Assembly: GCA_016720115.1 (NCBI GenBank) | Contig: JADJXT010000001.1 | Coordinates: forward strand, 1,612,001 to 1,676,000 | Length of the DNA stretch: 64,000 nt | Reading direction: 5' to 3' | From: Sphingomonadales bacterium | GTDB lineage: Bacteria; Pseudomonadota; Alphaproteobacteria; Sphingomonadales; Sphingomonadaceae | Part shown: one piece after another, positions 42,437 to 50,957 of the stretch | Layout of the letters: each line of letters starts with the position of its first letter | Position numbering within the stretch: the stretch's first letter is position 1 | The notes under the pieces: generated by a model | Told to the model about the DNA's origin: nothing | Seen by the model: only the letters and a program-made list of their open reading frames with translations | The model's database searches: none | Program-made: the position numbers and the translations under genes

Positions 42437-44848
42437 ATGTTGAAGACACTATCACGCCTTTCCGTCTCGTTTGCCGTCATCGCGGTGGCGGATAGCGGGC
42501 AGGCTGCATTCGCTGCCGAAGCGGCAACCGATGCAGTGGAGATGGACGCCGGAGAAATGGCTGCAGGTGAAATGGCGGCCGGGGACGAGAACCAGCCGGG
42601 CCTCGTCGATATTGTCGTCACAGCGACCAAGCGCGAAACCAACCTTCAGGAAACGCCGATCGCGATCGCGGTGATGAGCGATGAGGACATGAAGAAGCGC
42701 CAGGTTTCCAGCCTGCTCGACCTTAGCGACGGCGCCATCCCCTCGCTGCGCATCTCCACCTTTGAATCGCGCCAGACCGCACTGACCGTGGGTATGCGCG
42801 GGATTGTTCCCGACGATGCGAACCAGCCTGCACGCGAGCAGGGCGTTGGCGTCTATATTGATGGCGTCTATCTCGGCCGGCAGCACGGCCTCAATTCCGG
42901 CTTTCTCGATGTCGAGCGGATCGAGGTTCTGAAAGGGCCGCAGGGCACACTGTTCGGGCGGAATACCGAAGGCGGCGCCGTCAATATGGTGCTGCGCGCG
43001 CCCACCGGCGAATTTGGCGGGCGGGTGACGGCAGGGCTTGGCAATTTCGGTGCCTATAACGGTTCGCTGCGGCTCGATCTGCCCGAAGTTGCTGGCTTCT
43101 CGATCAAGCTTGATGCGTCGATGCAGCATCAGAATGCCACCACGAAGAATCCGCTGGCCGGGCAAAAGGGATGGAACTATTTCCATCGCTATGGTGGCCG
43201 CGCGGCGGTTCGCTGGCGCCCGACCGATACGCTGACCGCCGATTTCTCGGTCGATGCGGGTCGCGATGAAAGCACGGCGTTTCTCAGCCAGCTGATCAAC
43301 TTCAACCCCACAGGCCGCCCGGTGGCAACGGTTGCGCAGATCCAGGCCAATGGCGGACGCTTGCCCTCCGGCTTTGTTGCGCCGCTGCCGCCGATTGTCG
43401 AAGTGCAGCCCGACCGCGCGAAGGAAGCCTCGATCGGCGTTCCGCAACAGCCCAGTATCAGCAAGACCTTCGGGGTTGCCGCGAAATTCGCCTGGGACGT
43501 GACCGATGATGCGGAAATTCGTTCGACTACGGCCTGGCGCACCGTCAGCGACCGCCAGTTCGACAATTCGGGTCTCGCCAACCGCACCCCGGTTTTCGCG
43601 CCCAATGGCAGCTTCAGCCGCTACAGCCTTGCCACGCTCGACCAGCGCCAGTTCAGCCAGGAATTGCAGGTGGTCGGCCGGTGGGGCGACAATCTCGATT
43701 ATGCTTTTGGCGGCTATTATTTCAACGAGCGCGCGGAAGATTCCGCTCGCACGCCGAATACCAACCGCTGGAACGCCGATGGCACCGCCTATACCATCAT
43801 CGATCCGTCGACCTACCTGTTGACCCCTGCTGCGCGCGAAAGTGTGGCCTTTGCGAAAAGCTATGCAGTTTACGGGCAGGCGACCTACAATCTTGACCGT
43901 CTGGCGCTGACCCTTGGCGGACGCATGACCCGCGATGATAAAAATGGCCGTCTGTTCACGGTCAACGGTGCGGCGACCAATTTCACCTTCCGCGAGCGTG
44001 ACCGCCGTTTCGATCCGCTGGTCACGCTGGCATGGGAACCGTCTGATACGGTCAACCTCTATGCGAAATACGCCACCGGATACCGCGCGGGCGGCGCCAG
44101 CTCACGCTCGCTTGACTATCGCTCGTTCGGACCGGAATCGGTCAAATCCTATGAAATCGGCGCGAAGACCGAATTGTTCGACCGGATGGTGCGCCTCAAT
44201 CTTGCCGGTTACATCATGGACCGCATCGACACCCAGGTCGATTTCAACTTCTTCATCCCGCAGACCAACGGCACCGTCCGCAACACGCTGGAGACGGTGA
44301 ATGCGGAAGGCACGACCAAGATTCGCGGTATCGAGGCCGACCTGACGGTGCGCCCGGCCGATGGCCTCTCTTTCGGCCTGTCCTACGCCTATACGCATAC
44401 CAAGGTTCCGCTCGCCCGAAATACGGTGCAGGAGCAGTTGAACGCCTCGCTTACCCCGCCGGTGACCACGCCGGTCTTTCAGGAGGTTTATATCCTCTAC
44501 ACGCCTAAGCACGCGCTTTCGGGCTCGATCGACTATGATGCGCCGATAGGCGGCAATGGCATGATGCTGAAACTGCATCTGGACGGCAATTATTCCTCGC
44601 CCGCTTTCAGCTTCGTCAGCGAAGATGTGAAGACCGACAAGAGCTTCATCGTCAATGGACGCCTCTCGCTCGCGGAAATTCCGGTTTCGGATGGCGGGCA
44701 GACGCTGGCGATCTCGCTTTGGGCGCGCAACTTGCTGAATGAATCGCACATCTATCGCCGCTCCAATGCCAACCGGCTGGTGCTCGGCGACTATGCGAAC
44801 TTCAATGCGCCCCGCACCATCGGGATGGAAGCAACCGTCAGCTTCTGA
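42437..44848 (+). CDS. TonB-dependent receptor
   Basis: This 803-residue outer-membrane receptor imports a substrate using energy from TonB. It has a signal peptide (about residues 1-26), a short acidic repeat of GEMAA units (about residues 38-46), a TonB-box-like DIVVTATKRETN, a plug domain with VYIDGVYLGRQ and RIEVLKGPQGTLFGRNTEGG, and a 22-strand beta barrel ending in EATVSF with the C-terminal aromatic residue. Its sequence resembles the large sphingomonad family of FecA/BtuB-like receptors whose substrates are rarely known. A Pho box in the upstream spacer suggests phosphate-linked control. A strong terminator follows. Confidence 0.9.
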   Translation: MLKTLSRLSVSFAVIAVADSGQAAFAAEAATDAVEMDAGEMAAGEMAAGDENQPGLVDIVVTATKRETNLQETPIAIAVMSDEDMKKRQVSSLLDLSDGAIPSLRISTFESRQTALTVGMRGIVPDDANQPAREQGVGVYIDGVYLGRQHGLNSGFLDVERIEVLKGPQGTLFGRNTEGGAVNMVLRAPTGEFGGRVTAGLGNFGAYNGSLRLDLPEVAGFSIKLDASMQHQNATTKNPLAGQKGWNYFHRYGGRAAVRWRPTDTLTADFSVDAGRDESTAFLSQLINFNPTGRPVATVAQIQANGGRLPSGFVAPLPPIVEVQPDRAKEASIGVPQQPSISKTFGVAAKFAWDVTDDAEIRSTTAWRTVSDRQFDNSGLANRTPVFAPNGSFSRYSLATLDQRQFSQELQVVGRWGDNLDYAFGGYYFNERAEDSARTPNTNRWNADGTAYTIIDPSTYLLTPAARESVAFAKSYAVYGQATYNLDRLALTLGGRMTRDDKNGRLFTVNGAATNFTFRERDRRFDPLVTLAWEPSDTVNLYAKYATGYRAGGASSRSLDYRSFGPESVKSYEIGAKTELFDRMVRLNLAGYIMDRIDTQVDFNFFIPQTNGTVRNTLETVNAEGTTKIRGIEADLTVRPADGLSFGLSYAYTHTKVPLARNTVQEQLNASLTPPVTTPVFQEVYILYTPKHALSGSIDYDAPIGGNGMMLKLHLDGNYSSPAFSFVSEDVKTDKSFIVNGRLSLAEIPVSDGGQTLAISLWARNLLNESHIYRRSNANRLVLGDYANFNAPRTIGMEATVSF

Positions 44849-44861
44849 TGGCGGATGGGGA

Positions 44862-44896
44862 GGGGCGTCGCACGGCTGCGGCGCCCCCTTTTTTTT
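44862..44896 (+). terminator. Intrinsic terminator after the TonB receptor
   Basis: An 11-base stem (44862-44872 with 44877-44887, one T-G wobble) around a CGGC loop is followed by eight T at 44889-44896. It lies 14 bases after the receptor stop and directly before the convergent manC stop. Confidence 0.92.
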
Positions 44897-44898
44897 CG

Positions 44899-45930
44899 TC
44901 AACCGCTGAACTTTTTCACATCCTGGCTCCTGCCGCGCGGCAGGATCAGCACCTCATTGCCATGCGCGACGACGATCAGGTCGTGCGCGCCGATCAGGTT
45001 GATACGCAGGCCGTCGCTGCGCACGAGGTTGCCTTCACTGCCCAGCAGGCGGGCATCGCCCTGTATGCTGTTGCCTTCGCTGTCCTTCGCGCTGATCTCG
45101 TACAGGCTGTCCCAGCTTCCGACATCGGACCAGCCCATGCTGACCGGGGTGACGGCAACGCGGTCTGCCTTTTCCATCACCGCATAGTCGATGCTGTCGG
45201 CGGGGGAGGCGGCGAAGGTGGCTTCCTGCGGGCGGATCAGCGCGCCTTGACGCGCGGCGCCGTTCATCGCTGCCTGTGCTGCGTGCAACATATCGGGTGC
45301 GAGGCCAGCCAGCCAGCCGAGATAGATATCGGCGCGGAACAGGAAGATGCCGCCGTTCCACGCATGGTTGCCTGCGTCGATCATCGCCTGTGCGGTGGCG
45401 GCGTCGGGCTTTTCGACGAAGGCTTCGACGCGCGATACCGCCGCGGTCAATTCCTCACCGATGCGGATATAGCCATAGCCGGTTTCGGGTGCGGTGGGTT
45501 CGATACCGAACGTCACCAGCCAGCCCTCCTCGACCAGCGGCAATGCGGCCATGATCGCGGCGTGGAAGGCGGGCACGTCTGCGATCAAATGGTCGCTCGG
45601 CATCACCAGCAATGGTGCCTTGACGTCATCCACTGCAAGCGCGGCCAGCGCGATGGCAGGCGCGGTGTTGCGTGCGCAGGGTTCGAGGATAATCACGGCA
45701 TCGGCCACGCCCGCCGCCTGCGCCTGCTGTTCGATCAGCGCGGCATGTGCGGCGTTGCCGACGACCAGCGGTGGGCCAAAGAAATCCCTGTCCATCACGC
45801 GCGCCAAAGTCATCTGGAACATCGTCGTATCGCCCGCCAACTTCAGGAATTGCTTGGGGCATTCGGGGGTCGACATCGGCCACAGCCGCGTGCCGCCACC
45901 GCCGGAAAGTATGACAGGGGTAATTTTCAT
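44899..45930 (-). CDS. manC: Mannose-1-phosphate guanylyltransferase
   Basis: This enzyme makes GDP-mannose from mannose-1-phosphate and GTP for exopolysaccharide or glycan synthesis. The 343-residue protein has the nucleotidyltransferase signature LSGGGGTRLWPMS near residue 10, PKQFL, the FVEKPD motif and NGGIFLFRAD. It lacks the C-terminal phosphomannose isomerase cupin domain found in bifunctional enzymes. I chose the ATG at 45930, which begins MKITPVILSGG as in the family; an in-frame ATG 108 bases upstream adds no similarity. It is divergent from the EpsB-type sugar transferase and probably supplies that pathway. Confidence 0.92.
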   Translation of the reverse strand: MKITPVILSGGGGTRLWPMSTPECPKQFLKLAGDTTMFQMTLARVMDRDFFGPPLVVGNAAHAALIEQQAQAAGVADAVIILEPCARNTAPAIALAALAVDDVKAPLLVMPSDHLIADVPAFHAAIMAALPLVEEGWLVTFGIEPTAPETGYGYIRIGEELTAAVSRVEAFVEKPDAATAQAMIDAGNHAWNGGIFLFRADIYLGWLAGLAPDMLHAAQAAMNGAARQGALIRPQEATFAASPADSIDYAVMEKADRVAVTPVSMGWSDVGSWDSLYEISAKDSEGNSIQGDARLLGSEGNLVRSDGLRINLIGAHDLIVVAHGNEVLILPRGRSQDVKKFSG

Positions 45931-46036
45931 GCAGCGATGCCTATTCGATGCGGCCGGTTTCTGCAATTGCCGACTGTCGCCGGAATTGACAGGATACGAA
46001 ACGGTCAAGGCATTGAAATGAAGCTGGTTTTTAAAC

Positions 46037-46059
46037 AAGTGTAAAATTAAGCGACACTT
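46037..46059. promoter_or_regulatory. Interleaved inverted repeat before the EpsB-type gene
   Basis: AAGTGT (46037-46042) and ACACTT (46054-46059) form an inverted repeat with an 11-base spacer. A second one, GTAAA (46041-46045) and TTTAC (46058-46062), overlaps it with a 12-base spacer. It lies 50 bases before the sugar transferase start, in the spacer divergent to manC. It could be a PrsR or other regulator site. I did not find a convincing sigma-54 -24/-12 element beside it. Confidence 0.4.
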
Positions 46060-46109
46060 TACTTTTGCCTGCTATCCCAAATGCGGATTATGGCAGGTCG
46101 CGCCCATAT

Positions 46110-47498
46110 ATGATCAGGCTGTTCAAGCATTATGTCCCTTACGCCGTGCTGTTTCTGGCGCTGGTGGATCTGTGCCTGCTGCTGGCCGCTGCCGAGACTG
46201 CCTGGGTTATCCGTGCAAACCAGATCGACATGCATGTCGATTATATCGGCAACCGCATCTGGCCGCTTTTTACCTTCGCCGCATCGGTGCAACTCGCAGC
46301 GATGGCGGTGGGGGTTTATAGCCAGGAATCGCTGCAATCTCTGCGTTTCGCGATTGCGCGCCTGATTGTCGCCGTTTCGCTGGGCGTGATCTTCATGGCG
46401 ATCATGGGCTTCGCGCTACCAGGGATGACGCTGTGGCGATCCAATTCGCTCTACGCGATGACGCTGTCCTTTGCCTATCTCGCGCTCAGCCGCATGATCC
46501 TCGGCAGCCTGATCGGTGGGGAAAGCTTCAAGCGCCGCCTGCTCGTTCTCGGCGCGGGGAAGCGGGCGCAGCGCATCAAGGATCTGGAGGCGCGGCGCGG
46601 CTCTGGCTTTGTCGTTGTCGGCTTCATCGCGATGGACGAGGCGAAACGCGTCATTCCCGAAGCAATCAACCGCTCTGCGATCTACAATCTCGCCGATTTT
46701 GTCGTGAAGCTGGGGGCTAGCGAGGTTGTGCTCGCGCTCGAAGAACGGCGCAATGCCCTGCCGCTGCAGGATCTGTTGCGGATCAAGACGACGGGCGTCC
46801 ATGTGAACGACATTTCAAGCTTTCTCGAGCGTGAGACGGGCCGGGTCGACCTTGATAGCGTCAACCCCAGCTGGCTGATCTTCTCCGATGGTTTTTCCTC
46901 GGGCCGCAGGCTTTCGGGGATCGCCAAGCGCCTGTTCGACATTGTTGCGAGTGCACTCCTTCTCCTGCTGACCCTCCCGATCATCCTGCTATTTGCGCTG
47001 CTCGTAAAACTGGAGAGCAAGGGCCCCGCCTTTTACCGGCAAAAGCGCGTCGGGCGCTATGGCGAGAATTTCGACCTCGTCAAACTACGATCGATGCGTG
47101 CCGATGCGGAAGCCGACGGCAAGGCGATCTGGGCTGCCAAGAACGATGATCGCGTAACGCGGATCGGCAAGTTCATCCGCAAGGTGCGGATCGACGAACT
47201 TCCGCAGACCTGGTGCGTGCTGAAAGGCGATATGAGCTTTGTCGGCCCGCGCCCCGAACGGCCTGAATTTGTGGCAGACCTTGAAAAGCAGCTACCCTAT
47301 TTCGCCGAACGGCACATGGTGAAGCCGGGCATTACCGGCTGGGCGCAAGTCAACTTTCCTTATGGCGCATCGATCGACGATAGCCGCCAGAAGCTGGAAT
47401 ATGACCTTTATTACGCCAAGAACTACACGCCATTCCTCGATCTGCTGATCCTGCTGCAGACGATCCGCGTGGTCATCTGGCCAGAAGGGGCGCGCTGA
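46110..47498 (+). CDS. PEP-CTERM/XrtA system sugar transferase (EpsB-like)
   Basis: This 462-residue polyprenyl-phosphate sugar-1-phosphate transferase belongs to the TIGR03013/EpsB group tied to PEP-CTERM gene sets. It has about four N-terminal helices, a middle nucleotide-binding-like domain (RLLVLGAGKRAQRIKDLEAR), another helix near residue 280 and the bacterial sugar transferase core with KRLFDIVASALLLL, KLRSMRADAE and GDMSFVGPRPERPEF. It likely starts a lipid-linked exopolysaccharide repeat unit. The start at 46110 begins MIRLFKHYVP; an upstream in-frame ATG adds 15 residues. It is one base before prsK. Confidence 0.9.
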   Translation: MIRLFKHYVPYAVLFLALVDLCLLLAAAETAWVIRANQIDMHVDYIGNRIWPLFTFAASVQLAAMAVGVYSQESLQSLRFAIARLIVAVSLGVIFMAIMGFALPGMTLWRSNSLYAMTLSFAYLALSRMILGSLIGGESFKRRLLVLGAGKRAQRIKDLEARRGSGFVVVGFIAMDEAKRVIPEAINRSAIYNLADFVVKLGASEVVLALEERRNALPLQDLLRIKTTGVHVNDISSFLERETGRVDLDSVNPSWLIFSDGFSSGRRLSGIAKRLFDIVASALLLLLTLPIILLFALLVKLESKGPAFYRQKRVGRYGENFDLVKLRSMRADAEADGKAIWAAKNDDRVTRIGKFIRKVRIDELPQTWCVLKGDMSFVGPRPERPEFVADLEKQLPYFAERHMVKPGITGWAQVNFPYGASIDDSRQKLEYDLYYAKNYTPFLDLLILLQTIRVVIWPEGAR

Positions 47499-47499
47499 C

Positions 47500-49593
47500 A
47501 TGGCGAGTGCGCTGGTCTGGATCGGCTTTTGGGGCCATGCCGCAGTCGGTTTCCTCTATGCCGCGCTCGCCATCTGGGTGTTCCACCAGTTTGGCGGCAA
47601 AAGCCGTCAGCAGATCGCGCTGATCGCCGCGCTTTCAGTCACCGCATTTTGGGGCATAGTCACGATCATGGGGGGGCCTGGCAGTCTGCTGGCGTCAAGC
47701 GGCGAAACGCTGCGTAACATGGGGTGGCTCGGCTTTCTGTATGCATTGCTGTCCAACGGCGAAGGCAATGCGCACCCGCGTACGATCAAGATGCTCTATG
47801 GGGCACTGTTCCTGGCGCTGCTCCTGCAACCGGCGATCGATTTTGCGCTGCTGGTGGCCTTGCCCGACAGCGTGCAGGCAAGCGCTGCAGCGGCAAAAAC
47901 CGTGCAATTGCTGCGAATGATTTTCGCCATTGGCGCGATCGTGCTGGTGCACAATCTTTATACAGTGTCCGCGCCCGAAGCCCGTTGGGGTATCAGCCTT
48001 CCGATGGCCGCGCTCGCCGCGACCTGGATGTACGATCTCAATCTGTACACAATCGGCTATCTTTCGGGCAATTGGCCTGCCGAGTTCATTGCGATGCGCG
48101 GGCTGATCATGATGATGCTGGTGCCCGTTTTTGCGATGGCGACGCGGCGCAACAGCAACTGGCGCATCCGCCTGTCGCGGTCGGTGACATTCCAGTCGGT
48201 ATCGCTGCTGGCGATTGGCGCCTATCTTTTCGGAATGATGCTGCTCGCCACCGGATTGCAACTCGTTGGCGGCAGCTATGCCCGCATGGCGCAGATTACG
48301 CTGATCTTTGCCATGTCGCTGGCTGCGATGTTGATCATGCCGTCGGGCAAGTTTCGCGCCTGGCTGAATGTCGTCATAGCCAAGAATTTTTTTCAGCATC
48401 GCTATGACTATCGCGCCGAGTGGATGCGCTTTGCAGAAACGATCGGGTTTCCCAACGATTCTGCACCTTTCCACGAGCGGGTGATCAAGTCGCTGGCAGA
48501 CATATTTGAATCTCCGGCCGGGCTGTTGCTCACACGCGACAATGAATCGCGGCTTGTATTGCAGGCTCGCTGGAACTGGCCCACCGCAGACATACCGACT
48601 TATGCGGGCAATTCGCAGACAGTGCCGTTTTTTGAACGCACCGGTCATATCCTGTTGATGGACGAGGTACGCGAAGGAACCGATGAACGGGTCGAGCAAT
48701 CCGCGATTCCGCAATGGCTGTATGACGAACCACGCGCCTGGGCGGTCATTCCGCTGGTGCATTTCGGCAGGCTTGCCGGCATTGCCGTGCTTGCCAAGCC
48801 GCCCATCAAACGGTCTCTCGATTGGGAAGATCTGGATATGATGCGCGTGGTCGGGCGTCAGCTGGCCAGCTATCTGGCCGAAGCGACCAGCCAGGAAGAA
48901 CTGACCGAAAGTCGCCAGTTCGAACAGTTCAACCGGCGCTTCGCCTTTGTGATGCACGACATCAAGAACCTTGTCAGCCAGTTGAGCCTGCTGGCGCGCA
49001 ACGCCGAAAAGCATGCCAGCAATCCGGATTTCCAGGCCGACATGATCGAAACCCTCAAAAGTTCGGTTGGCAAGATGAACGATCTGCTCGCCCGCCTGTC
49101 GCAGCACAGCCAGACGCGCCATTCCGCGATCGAACCGATGGACGTGGAATCCACAGTCAGCGCGGTGATTCACGGCAAGCGATTGATCTATCCGATCGAA
49201 ACCGATTTTTCGCCGGGGCTGCTTGCGATGGCCGATGCGGGGCGCGTTGAAACCATCCTCAATCATCTGGTGCAAAACGCCATCGATGCGACCGAAGATG
49301 GTGCGCCTATCCGCGTCAGCGCATCGCGGCAGGATGACTGGGTGGCGATCAGAGTAACCGACAAAGGCAGCGGCATGACCGAAGCCTTTGTCGCCGACCA
49401 GCTGTTCAAACCGTTCGAATCCACCAAGAGCGGCGGCTTTGGCATCGGGGCCTATGAAGCCCGTGCATTGGCCCAGTCGCTGGGCGGCCATCTGCATGTC
49501 GACAGCCGGGTCGGGAAGGGCACGCGCATGACCTTGCTGCTACCTGCGGCGAAAGAGGCAGATCAGGACAAAAGCATCGAGAAGGTGGCATGA
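47500..49593 (+). CDS. prsK: XrtA/PEP-CTERM system histidine kinase PrsK
   Basis: PrsK senses an unknown signal and phosphorylates the response regulator PrsR. The 697-residue protein has about eight N-terminal membrane helices (to residue 290), a GAF-like domain (about 320-465), and a histidine kinase domain with the phosphoacceptor H486 in FVMHDIKNLVSQLSLLARN, N-box NHLVQNAIDAT and G-boxes DKGSGMTEA and GFGIGAYEAR. This arrangement is typical of the family. It follows the sugar transferase by one base and overlaps prsR by four bases (ATGA). Confidence 0.92.
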   Translation: MASALVWIGFWGHAAVGFLYAALAIWVFHQFGGKSRQQIALIAALSVTAFWGIVTIMGGPGSLLASSGETLRNMGWLGFLYALLSNGEGNAHPRTIKMLYGALFLALLLQPAIDFALLVALPDSVQASAAAAKTVQLLRMIFAIGAIVLVHNLYTVSAPEARWGISLPMAALAATWMYDLNLYTIGYLSGNWPAEFIAMRGLIMMMLVPVFAMATRRNSNWRIRLSRSVTFQSVSLLAIGAYLFGMMLLATGLQLVGGSYARMAQITLIFAMSLAAMLIMPSGKFRAWLNVVIAKNFFQHRYDYRAEWMRFAETIGFPNDSAPFHERVIKSLADIFESPAGLLLTRDNESRLVLQARWNWPTADIPTYAGNSQTVPFFERTGHILLMDEVREGTDERVEQSAIPQWLYDEPRAWAVIPLVHFGRLAGIAVLAKPPIKRSLDWEDLDMMRVVGRQLASYLAEATSQEELTESRQFEQFNRRFAFVMHDIKNLVSQLSLLARNAEKHASNPDFQADMIETLKSSVGKMNDLLARLSQHSQTRHSAIEPMDVESTVSAVIHGKRLIYPIETDFSPGLLAMADAGRVETILNHLVQNAIDATEDGAPIRVSASRQDDWVAIRVTDKGSGMTEAFVADQLFKPFESTKSGGFGIGAYEARALAQSLGGHLHVDSRVGKGTRMTLLLPAAKEADQDKSIEKVA

Positions 49594-50957
49594 CTATGGA
49601 ACAGCCAAAAAAGAAACTGTTGATCGTCGAGGATGATCAGGGGCTGCAGCGCCAGCTAAAATGGTCCTATGAGGATTTCGAGGTGCTGTGCGCTTCGAAC
49701 CGCGCCGAAGCGCTGACGATGCTGCGGGCCGAAGAGCCTGATGTGGTGACGCTCGATCTGGGTCTGCCGCCCGATCCCGACGGCGTGACCGAAGGGTTCG
49801 CCGCACTTGAAGAAATGCTGCTCGTCAAGCCCGATACCAAGATCGTCGTCGCTTCAGGCCATAATGCCAGAGAAAGTGCGATGCGCGCCATTTCCGCCGG
49901 TGCCTGGGATTTTTACCAGAAACCGGTCGATATCGACGAATTGCACCTGATCGTGAAGCGCGCCTTTCATGTTCGCGATCTTGAGTTGCAGAACAAGAAG
50001 GCACAGGCCCCCGCGTCCGATGGCGAAATGCTGTTCGGTTCGATGGTAACGGCGTCGCCCGAAATGCTGAAGGCAGCGCGCACGATTGAGCGTGTGGCAA
50101 ATACCAACGTCTCGGTCATGCTGCTGGGGGCGAGTGGCACCGGCAAGGAACTGCTCGCGCGCGGGCTGCACGATGCCAGCGATCGCAAGGGCAAGCCCTT
50201 TGTTGCCATCAACTGCGGTGCGATCCCCGAAAACCTTCTTGAATCCGAGCTGTTCGGGCATGAAAAAGGTGCCTTCACCGGCGCAATCAAGACCACTGAG
50301 GGCAAGGTCGAACTGGCCAATGGCGGCACGCTGTTTTTAGACGAGGTCGGCGACATACCTTTGCCGTTGCAGGTGAAGTTGCTGCGTTTCATCCAGGAAC
50401 GGGTGATCGAACGCATCGGCGGACGGAAGTCGATTCCGGTCGATGTGCGCATCGTCTGCGCGACGCACCGCGATCTCAACCAGATGATTACGGACAAAAC
50501 CTTCCGCGACGACCTGTATTACCGCTTGGCCGAAGTGCCAGTGCACATTCCGCGCCTGGCCGAGCGGCAGGGCGATGCCGTGCTGCTCGCAAAACATTTC
50601 TTGAGCCGCTTTGCGCGCGAGATGAATCCTTCGATCAAGGGTTTCGCCTCGAGCGCGTTGACCGCGATCGATCAATGGGATTGGCCGGGAAATGTGCGCG
50701 AGCTGGAAAACCGCGTGAAGCGCGCTGTCATCATGGCCGAAGGGAAGTTCATTTCGGTGGATGACCTGCAGTTCGATCTGGTGGACGAGGATGACCGTCT
50801 GCTCAATCTGAAGGCCGCGCGCGAGGCTGCCGACAGGCGGGCCATTGGCCGCGCCATCGCCCGCACCGAAGGCAATATCTCCAACGCGGCAAAGCTGCTG
50901 GGTATCAGCCGCCCGACGCTCTATGATCTGCTCAAGCAATATGAGATTCATGTCTGA
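49590..50957 (+). CDS. prsR: PEP-CTERM-box sigma-54 response regulator PrsR
   Basis: PrsR is the NtrC-type activator paired with PrsK, controlling PEP-CTERM protein genes through sigma-54. The 455-residue protein has a receiver with phosphoacceptor D56 in VVTLDLGLPPDPDG, an AAA+ domain with Walker A GASGTGKE, the sigma-54 contact motif GAFTGA and Walker B GTLFLDEVGD, and a Fis-type C-terminal HTH with ISNAAKLLGISRPTLYDLL. All catalytic residues for sigma-54 activation are present. The start ATG is inside a four-base overlap with prsK. Confidence 0.93.
   Translation: MTMEQPKKKLLIVEDDQGLQRQLKWSYEDFEVLCASNRAEALTMLRAEEPDVVTLDLGLPPDPDGVTEGFAALEEMLLVKPDTKIVVASGHNARESAMRAISAGAWDFYQKPVDIDELHLIVKRAFHVRDLELQNKKAQAPASDGEMLFGSMVTASPEMLKAARTIERVANTNVSVMLLGASGTGKELLARGLHDASDRKGKPFVAINCGAIPENLLESELFGHEKGAFTGAIKTTEGKVELANGGTLFLDEVGDIPLPLQVKLLRFIQERVIERIGGRKSIPVDVRIVCATHRDLNQMITDKTFRDDLYYRLAEVPVHIPRLAERQGDAVLLAKHFLSRFAREMNPSIKGFASSALTAIDQWDWPGNVRELENRVKRAVIMAEGKFISVDDLQFDLVDEDDRLLNLKAAREAADRRAIGRAIARTEGNISNAAKLLGISRPTLYDLLKQYEIHV

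Noticed and set aside
46093..46108. TGGCAGGTCGCGCCC as a sigma-54 -24/-12 promoter of the EpsB-type gene
   Set aside because: The -24 part fits partly but the -12 GC is missing at the right spacing.
47695..49497. 600-codon minus-strand frame opposite prsK
   Set aside because: The plus-strand frame has full histidine kinase motifs, whereas this frame has none.
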